This document shows positions 8,012-13,189 of a DNA stretch of 13,189 nt, piece by piece. The position numbers and the translations under genes were made by a program. The notes beneath the pieces are model-generated. The model was not told where the DNA came from and searched no databases. It worked only from the letters and a program-made list of their open reading frames with translations. The stretch is taken from the NCBI GenBank assembly GCA_947628025.1, contig CANQYH010000061.1, forward strand, positions 1 to 13,189. The letters are read 5' to 3'. Position 1 is the first letter of the stretch. Each line of letters starts with the position of its first letter. The DNA is from an uncultured Lachnospiraceae bacterium (lineage in GTDB: Bacteria > Bacillota > Clostridia > Lachnospirales > Lachnospiraceae).

Positions 8012-10294
8012 ATGGTAAAGAACTTTATAAAAGAAAGAATAGGTTCGATCATACTCCTGGTAATCGTGGCGGCGATGGTGATATGGGGTTATGTCAGCAT
8101 CAAAAATGCCCAGAAAAATGTGGTTGCCAGCTCGGAGGTTTATGTAGAACCGGAAGGAAACGTGGATTTTGAGGCGGCCGGCGAATACGTCTCGGTCGCG
8201 AAGAACGATATCGTGGAGCTTTTCTATAATGAAGCGAAAGGCGCCATCCAGGTCAAGAACTTAAAGAACGGTTATGTGTGGAAAGGGATCGTGGACGACG
8301 AGGTGTACGATCTGGAGAGCGTCAACGCCAGATGGACCGCATACCTGACCTCCTCCATCTCCATTTCCTACAGCAACTTAGAGAAACGCGATACGGTATA
8401 CAGCCCCATGTACAGCGCCCGCGACGCCAATATCCTGAATACGGAATATATCGCGGACGGCGTGGCCGTGACCTACGGCTTCGGCTCGGTCGGCATCTAT
8501 GTGACCGTCGAGTACGCGATCGACGACCAGGGCCTGGTGGTGCGGATCCCGATGGACAAGGTGCGTGAGGATACGGTATACCTGTTAAACACCGTCGAGG
8601 TCCTGCCTTTCCTGGGGGCCTCCGGGGATGAGATCGACGGCTATATGGTCTATCCGGACGGCAGCGGCGCGGTCACGCTGTTCGCGAATGTGAACGAGCG
8701 CCCCTCCGGCGTGAAAGCCGGCATGTTCCGCATCTATTCGGATAAGAACATGGATTTCCTCTCCCTGATGGATGAGGAGAACCAGAGGCGCTACACGGCT
8801 TCGCTTCCGGTGATCGGACTGAAGCGGAACGACAACGCGATCCTCGGAGCCATCACTCTGGGAGCGGAGAGCGCCGGTATGGCGGTATACCCCTCCGGCA
8901 GCAGCAACATCCGCCTGAACCATATCGGTTTCGAGGTCTATACCAGGAACCTGTTCAACGTCAACGTGTCCACGGTCTCCGGTACCGGCGGTGCGGCCGC
9001 CAATTCCGCGGTTGTACAGAGAGCCGACTTGAACCTGATCATGCAGGATAGGGAGATCCATTATTTCCTGCTGGACGGCGAGGACGCCAATTACAGCGGC
9101 ATGGCCAGGAGGTACCGCGAATACCTGCTGGAGACCGGACAGATCTACGACGTGATCCCGGACGGAGAGCAGATGCCGCTGGCGCTGGAGCTTCTGATGG
9201 GCATCACGAAAGACGGTATGGTCTTTGACGAATATGTAAAGATGACCAGCTTCGACGATGTGATCGACATTCTGGAAAAGCTGAGGGCCAGAGGCGTGAC
9301 GTCGACCCAGACGGTGCTGACCGACTGGATCAAGGGAGGCCTGAAATCGATCCCGGACTACTGGCCGCCGGCCAGTCAGCTGGGCGGATCCGGGGCGCTG
9401 CAGGATCTGGACGATTATGTTTCGGCCAATCCGGGCACCTATATCTACCTGGAGAACCAGTTCACGGAGGCCAGCACCACGGGCGGCGGTTTCTCGACCG
9501 TGGATGACGTAGCCTATAACGGGCTGGACATCACGGTCAGCGTCGAGAACTTCGATGGCGACGAGTATTTCCTGCTGAACCCGCAGGTCAGCTACGACCG
9601 GAACGAGGATTTCCTGGGCAAGATCGACAGCCATACGAATTTGGGCGTTGGATATTATTATCTCGGCCGGGTCGCTTATCCGGATTACAATGAGAACCAT
9701 CCGTTCACCAAGACGGAGATGGCGAACAAGATAAAAGAGCTTCTGGCGCTGACCAGGAGCCAGCAGCACCAGGTAGCGGTCAGCGGGGCCAATCAGTACG
9801 TGTACGAGAGCGCCAATTACCTCTACCAGACCAGAGAGGGAAGCTACGGGCTGTCCATCACGGACAATTCGATCCCCTTTGTGCAGATGGTGCTGTCGGG
9901 GCTGATCCCCTATTCGACGGAGAACGCCGGCAACCTGTCCTACGATCTGCAGACCCAGAAGCTGAAATGGATCGAGTACGGCGCGCTGCCTTACTTCCAG
10001 CTGACCCAGGAATCGGCGCTGAATTTCCGCGAATCCGACTATGACTCCATCTTCAGCTCCACCTACGACGAGTGGGAAGAGCGGGTCGTAAACGTTTACG
10101 ACGACATGGTCCAGAATCTCCAGGACGTCTACGGACACCAGATGGTGGGGCACGACGTGCTCGGCAAGAACCTGGTCCGTGTGGAATATGACAATGGCAC
10201 AGTGATCTACATCAATTACAATAGCTCGGAACGGACGGCCGAGGGACATACGGTAGACGCGAACAGCTATGTAGTAGTCAGAGGAGGTGAGTAG
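8012..10294 (+). CDS. Membrane-anchored DUF5696-like protein, probable glycoside-hydrolase-like fold
   Basis: A 760-residue protein with one N-terminal membrane span (about 10-31) and an external body. The ATG has AAAGGAG (8001-8007) four bases upstream. The first half reads like a mutarotase-type beta-sandwich (LFYNEAKGAIQVKN, then YMVYPDGSGAVTLF). From about residue 390 it looks like a TIM-barrel hydrolase: LALELLMGITK, a repeated strand-helix pattern, VLTDWIKGG with Asp438, IYLENQF with Glu481, and an ITDNSIPFVQMVLSG segment with Asp618. I recognise this as the DUF5696 type by recall of the pattern, not by a search. It may bind or cleave a glycan, but no activity can be assigned and the named acidic residues are only candidates. 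Its pairing with the NHL-Yip1 gene and sugar transporters supports a role in glycan handling at the cell surface. Confidence 0.75.
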   Translation: MVKNFIKERIGSIILLVIVAAMVIWGYVSIKNAQKNVVASSEVYVEPEGNVDFEAAGEYVSVAKNDIVELFYNEAKGAIQVKNLKNGYVWKGIVDDEVYDLESVNARWTAYLTSSISISYSNLEKRDTVYSPMYSARDANILNTEYIADGVAVTYGFGSVGIYVTVEYAIDDQGLVVRIPMDKVREDTVYLLNTVEVLPFLGASGDEIDGYMVYPDGSGAVTLFANVNERPSGVKAGMFRIYSDKNMDFLSLMDEENQRRYTASLPVIGLKRNDNAILGAITLGAESAGMAVYPSGSSNIRLNHIGFEVYTRNLFNVNVSTVSGTGGAAANSAVVQRADLNLIMQDREIHYFLLDGEDANYSGMARRYREYLLETGQIYDVIPDGEQMPLALELLMGITKDGMVFDEYVKMTSFDDVIDILEKLRARGVTSTQTVLTDWIKGGLKSIPDYWPPASQLGGSGALQDLDDYVSANPGTYIYLENQFTEASTTGGGFSTVDDVAYNGLDITVSVENFDGDEYFLLNPQVSYDRNEDFLGKIDSHTNLGVGYYYLGRVAYPDYNENHPFTKTEMANKIKELLALTRSQQHQVAVSGANQYVYESANYLYQTREGSYGLSITDNSIPFVQMVLSGLIPYSTENAGNLSYDLQTQKLKWIEYGALPYFQLTQESALNFRESDYDSIFSSTYDEWEERVVNVYDDMVQNLQDVYGHQMVGHDVLGKNLVRVEYDNGTVIYINYNSSERTAEGHTVDANSYVVVRGGE

Positions 10295-10295
10295 A

Positions 10296-11309
10296 ATGGC
10301 GGAAAAGGTGAAAAAGCCGAAACCTGAAAAGGCTCCGAAGCCGGTGAAAGCCCCGAAGCCCGCGGGCAAGGGAGGTTTTAAGCTGGATCTCCAGACGAAA
10401 GATCAGCTCAAAGGGCTGGTGTTCGTATCGCCCTTTATCATCGGCGTGCTGCTGTTCTTCGTGTATCCGGTGACTTTGTCCCTGCGTCTGAGCTTCGGCG
10501 ACATTACCAGCGTTGTGGGCATGAAGATCCGGCTGATCGGCCTGCAGAACTATATCCGGGCATTCCTGGTGGACGTCAATTTCGTACCGACGTTTCTGCA
10601 GATGATCCAGCAGACGGCGGTCAAGTATCCTTTGACCATCGTGCTTTCCCTGATCATCGCCATGCTGATTAATCAGGACATCGCCTGCCGCGGACTGTTC
10701 CGTGTGATCTTCTTCATCCCGTTCCTGCTGGGCGTCGGCGAGGTCATGCAGCAGCTGCTGAACCAGGGCGTGGACAGGGCGGTACTGAACGTGACGGACG
10801 GTACCCTGATCCCCTACAACGTGATCAGCTACTTCGGTACGACGATCATGGATGCGGTGCAGACGATCCTGGGCATCCTGGTCACGGTCCTCTGGGGCAG
10901 CGGCGTGCAGATCCTGCTGTTCCTCTCCGGACTGCAGAGCATTTCGCCGGCCCTCTACGAAGCGGCGCGGATCGACGGCGCGACCGAATGGGAGATCTTC
11001 TGGAAGGTAACGGTCCCCATGATCTCTCCGATGCTTTTGCTGAACCTGATCTACACGCTGGTGGATTCCTTTACCAACATCACGAATCCGATGCTGTCCT
11101 ACATCCAGGACAACGGATTCAAGAACGGCGAGTTTGAATTCGGAGCGGCCATGGGCTGGATCTACTTCGCGTTTGTCGGACTGGTCGTGGCGCTTGTGTT
11201 TGCGATCATGAAAGGTTATATGCACACGAATGAAGTTGAGGGGGTGAAGAAACATGCTAGGAAGCACAGGATCATCACAATCGAAAGCAAGCCAAAGCGT
11301 TCTTTCTGA
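10296..11309 (+). CDS. Sugar ABC transporter permease, MalF/UgpA-like (second pair)
   Basis: A 337-residue permease that starts the second channel. The ATG at 10296 is preferred over an in-frame GTG at 10287, since AGGAGG at 10282-10287 sits eight bases before the ATG and would overlap the GTG. The gene starts one base after the preceding stop codon. The N-terminal 25 residues are rich in Lys and Pro (KPKPEKAPKPVKAPKP), a cytoplasmic extension absent from the first MalF-like permease. About six spans follow, starting VFVSPFIIGVLLFF. The EAA loop is EAARIDGAT from residue 222, followed by VP. It differs clearly from the first-pair permease, so the two sets are not a recent duplication. It overlaps the next gene by 56 bases. 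Confidence 0.93.
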   Translation: MAEKVKKPKPEKAPKPVKAPKPAGKGGFKLDLQTKDQLKGLVFVSPFIIGVLLFFVYPVTLSLRLSFGDITSVVGMKIRLIGLQNYIRAFLVDVNFVPTFLQMIQQTAVKYPLTIVLSLIIAMLINQDIACRGLFRVIFFIPFLLGVGEVMQQLLNQGVDRAVLNVTDGTLIPYNVISYFGTTIMDAVQTILGILVTVLWGSGVQILLFLSGLQSISPALYEAARIDGATEWEIFWKVTVPMISPMLLLNLIYTLVDSFTNITNPMLSYIQDNGFKNGEFEFGAAMGWIYFAFVGLVVALVFAIMKGYMHTNEVEGVKKHARKHRIITIESKPKRSF

Positions 11310-12267
11310 TAAGCTGAGATGGCGCCTTACGCTTCTCAGGCGCAAATATGTTTCCTTTACCGGCGTCAAGAAGCTGGTGCTGAGAGTATTTCTGTATCTG
11401 CTGATTTTGGGCCTGGCGTTTGTGTTCCTGTATCCGTTTTTGTACATGGTATCCAATTCGCTGATGTCCAACGCGGACCTGAGCAGTTCGTCTGTGAAAT
11501 GGCTGCCCACCCAGATCAAATTTGAGAACTATGCGGTGGCCATCGACCTGATGAACCCGTGGCCCTATGTGAAGAACTCCCTGTTTGTGACGGTCGTGGC
11601 GTCCCTGGGGCATATCATTTCCTGCTCCTTTATCGCCTACGGTTTCGCCAGATTCAATTTCCCGGGCAAGAACATCCTCTTCGCCTGCGTGATCCTGGCG
11701 TTCATCGTGCCGATCCAGACGCTGATCATCCCGCTGTACCTGACGTTCTCCAGGCTGCAGTGGCTGGATACCTACATCCCGCTGCTTCTGCCGACGTTCT
11801 TCGGCTTCGGCCTGAAAGGCGCGCTGTTTATCTTCATCTTCCGGCAGTTCTTCCTGACGCTGCCGAAAGACCTGGAGAGCGCAGCCAAGATCGACGGCTG
11901 CGGGTTCCTGATGACGTTCTGGCGGATCGTGTTCCCGCTGGCCCAGTCCACGCTGATCGTGGTGCTGGTGCTGTCGGTGGTATGGCACTGGAACGATTTC
12001 TACGAGCCGGGACTTTACATCTCCCGTCCGGAGCTGGGCTTCTTGCCGCCGAAGCTGAATTCCATCATCGCGGCGGCCAGCGCGACGCCTGACGAGCAGC
12101 AGGAGCTCCTGCGCAACCTGGGCCTGGCCGACGGCGAGGACGTGCTGAACAATGCGGTCGTGATGGCGGGAGCGCTCTTCATCAGCGCGCCGGTACTGGT
12201 ATTCTTCGGCTTCGCTCAGAGGAAGTTCATGCAGGGCATCGAGCGCAGCGGTATTACCGGCGAATAG
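11254..12267 (+). CDS. Carbohydrate ABC transporter permease, MalG-like (second pair)
   Basis: A 337-residue permease, partner of the upstream MalF-like protein. The ATG follows GAGGGGG (11238-11244) by nine bases, so the long 56-base overlap with the previous gene seems real and suggests coupled translation. About 40 residues of polar and basic leader precede the first span (LYLLILGLAFVFLYPFLYMV). The coupling loop reads ESAAKIDG from residue 208, so the usual Glu of the EAA motif is replaced by Ser209, and the later Pro of the motif is also Ser. WHWNDFYEPGLYI after the loop is typical of MalG-like proteins. The tail (LADGEDVLNNAVVMAGALF) also fits the subfamily. The protein is slightly longer than the first-pair counterpart because of the leader. 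Confidence 0.92.
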   Translation: MLGSTGSSQSKASQSVLSDKLRWRLTLLRRKYVSFTGVKKLVLRVFLYLLILGLAFVFLYPFLYMVSNSLMSNADLSSSSVKWLPTQIKFENYAVAIDLMNPWPYVKNSLFVTVVASLGHIISCSFIAYGFARFNFPGKNILFACVILAFIVPIQTLIIPLYLTFSRLQWLDTYIPLLLPTFFGFGLKGALFIFIFRQFFLTLPKDLESAAKIDGCGFLMTFWRIVFPLAQSTLIVVLVLSVVWHWNDFYEPGLYISRPELGFLPPKLNSIIAAASATPDEQQELLRNLGLADGEDVLNNAVVMAGALFISAPVLVFFGFAQRKFMQGIERSGITGE

Positions 12268-12286
12268 GATTGGGCCTGCATTGCGG

Positions 12287-12347
12287 GTAACTGCGCGGGA
12301 GGCGTGCTTTCTGACCAAAGGCGCGCCGTCCGCGTTGAGATAGTTAC
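12287..12347 (+). other. Branched inverted-repeat structure in the gap before the second binding-protein gene
   Basis: Three nested complementary pairs lie in the 107-base gap. GTAACT (12287-12292) pairs with AGTTAC (12342-12347), CGCGG (12294-12298) pairs with CCGCG (12330-12334), and GGCGTGCTTT (12301-12310) pairs with AAAGGCGCGCC (12317-12327) across a six-base loop. No T-run follows, so it is not an obvious terminator. Such a stem may protect or process the mRNA so that the binding protein is made in excess over the permeases (inference). A weak terminator or attenuator cannot be excluded. Confidence 0.45.
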
Positions 12348-12374
12348 AAAAAATAAAACGGAGGTAAAAAGAAG

Positions 12375-13189
12375 ATGAAAAAGAATGAGATGAGAAGAAT
12401 CCTCGCGGCTGCCCTTGCTTCCGGCATGGCGGTCAGCCTGGCTGCCTGCGGAGGCGGCGGAGAGACTTCTACGACGGCTGCGACCACAGCTGCTGCGACG
12501 ACAGCCGCTGCTACGACGGCCGCGACCACAGCTGCTGCCGAGACGACGGCTGCCGCTGCGGAGACTACAGCTGCTGCGGCGGAAACCACGGCCGCTGCTG
12601 CCGAGACGACGGCTGCTGCCGCGGCTCCTGAGATCGATACGAGCTTTACCAACATTTCGGTCGGTCTGCCGCTGGTCAGCAACGCGATTTCCGAGCATGA
12701 TACGTCGGAAGAACTGTATCAGTATGTGGTGAATTTCCTCAACGATTACACCGGCATGAACGTCACCTGGAATTTCCTGGATGACGACGCCTATTATGAC
12801 AGGCTGGATATGGACATCATCGCCGGCAACGTATCCGACGTAGTAGTAGCCGGAAACAGCGCTACGTTCCTGGATGCGGCTCAGAACGGACTGTTCTGGG
12901 ATCTGGCTCCCTATCTGGATGAGTATGAGAACCTGGGCGCTATTCCGGAGGCGGTGCGTGCCAACGCTTCTCTGAACGGCAAACTGTACGGACTTCCCCG
13001 TTCCCGTAACCTGGGCCGTAACGGTGTGGGCTGGCGTGTAGACTGGCTGGAAGCTCTGAACATGGACAATCCTGAGGATGTGGATGATTTCTATGATATG
13101 CTGTATGCGTTTACCTATGACGATCCCGACGGCAACGGCGTGGACGACACCACCGGCCTTCTGATCTGCAACTACAGCGGATACTGGGA
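12375..13189 (+). CDS. Extracellular sugar-binding lipoprotein of the second ABC importer, partial at the right edge
   Basis: The first 271 residues of a family 1 solute-binding protein are present. The ATG follows GGAGG (12360-12364) by ten bases. A lipoprotein signal peptide ends in LAAC, with lipidated Cys25, which ties the protein to the outer face of the membrane. Residues 33-84 are a flexible Thr/Ala linker containing four ETTAAAA units. The binding domain then begins (FTNISVGLPLVS) with typical pieces: IIAGNVSDVVVAG, LNGKLYGLPRS, WRVDWLEALNM. DPDGNGVDD at 250-258 resembles a calcium-binding loop often found in this family. Substrate capture would feed the two permeases directly upstream. 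The C-terminal half lies outside the window. The ligand is unknown, and nothing shows that it equals that of the first binding protein. Confidence 0.9.
   Translation, partial: MKKNEMRRILAAALASGMAVSLAACGGGGETSTTAATTAAATTAAATTAATTAAAETTAAAAETTAAAAETTAAAAETTAAAAAPEIDTSFTNISVGLPLVSNAISEHDTSEELYQYVVNFLNDYTGMNVTWNFLDDDAYYDRLDMDIIAGNVSDVVVAGNSATFLDAAQNGLFWDLAPYLDEYENLGAIPEAVRANASLNGKLYGLPRSRNLGRNGVGWRVDWLEALNMDNPEDVDDFYDMLYAFTYDDPDGNGVDDTTGLLICNYSGYW
12471..12626 (+). repeat. Thr/Ala low-complexity repeat encoding the lipoprotein linker
   Basis: Codons 33-84 of the second binding protein spell runs of Thr-Thr and Ala-Ala-Ala, ending in four 21-base units that encode ETTAAAA (residues 56-83). The units differ at many synonymous positions (GAG/GAA, ACG/ACT/ACC, GCT/GCC/GCG), so the amino-acid pattern is kept while the DNA has drifted. 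It presumably acts as a spacer between the lipid anchor and the binding domain. Confidence 0.8.

Noticed and set aside
10287..10295. GTG start for the second MalF-like permease, nine bases upstream of the ATG
   Set aside because: The Shine-Dalgarno site overlaps this GTG, whereas the ATG at 10296 has an ideal eight-base spacing.
8585..10369. A 594-codon open frame on the minus strand, antisense to the DUF5696-like gene
   Set aside because: It lies fully opposite a gene with clear family features and a ribosome binding site. Its protein is rich in Val, Asp, His and Arg, as expected from the complement of GC-biased codons, and shows no recognisable domain.
10278..11519. A 413-codon minus-strand open frame opposite the second MalF-like permease
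   Set aside because: The His/Asp/Gln-rich product is typical of an antisense shadow of hydrophobic codons, and the plus strand carries a certain permease.
11275..12318. A 347-codon minus-strand open frame opposite the second MalG-like permease
   Set aside because: Same shadow composition, and it overlaps a permease with an EAA-type loop.
12301..12327. Intrinsic terminator between the second permease pair and the last gene
   Set aside because: The hairpin is strong but is followed by GTCCGCG and not by a T-run, and the next gene belongs to the same transport system.
12216..12698. Minus-strand Ser/Arg/Gly-rich and Ala/Val-rich open frames at 12216-12698
   Set aside because: They are the complement of the Thr/Ala linker repeat of the second binding protein, so their low complexity is a by-product.

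Overview
The window looks like a chromosomal carbohydrate-uptake locus of a moderately GC-rich Gram-positive Clostridia member, most likely Lachnospiraceae. That placement is an inference. It rests on strong AGGAGG-type ribosome binding sites, a lipoprotein-type binding protein (lipobox LAAC), an AraC regulator beside a CUT1 sugar ABC cluster, and permeases with no ATPase gene nearby. No rRNA, tRNA, CRISPR array, phage gene or insertion sequence is visible.

Layout. On the minus strand at the left edge is an AraC-type regulator with an N-terminal cupin domain. It is cut by the window edge and carries an apparent frameshift in a run of six G. A divergent intergenic region (672-997) holds a good minus-strand promoter, two inverted repeats that could be operators, and a GC-rich leader hairpin. 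Seven complete genes and one partial gene then run rightward as an apparent operon: a 986-residue solute-binding protein with extra N-terminal modules; a MalF-like and a MalG-like permease; a secreted/membrane protein with NHL, TPR-like and Yip1-like parts; a membrane-anchored DUF5696-like protein with a glycoside-hydrolase-like look; a second MalF-like/MalG-like permease pair; and, after a structured 107-base gap, a second solute-binding protein, a lipoprotein, that runs off the right edge.

How they may work together. The cluster holds two binding-protein/permease sets arranged almost as a mirror around two conserved but poorly understood envelope proteins. Both importers need an ATPase, presumably a shared MsmX-type one encoded elsewhere. 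The DUF5696-like protein may act on or bind a glycan at the outer membrane face. The NHL-Yip1 protein may be a scaffold or sensor for the assembly. The AraC-type protein probably controls the operon in response to a sugar. The substrate cannot be read from the sequence. The central pair, with its duplicated transporters, is the most unusual part of the window.
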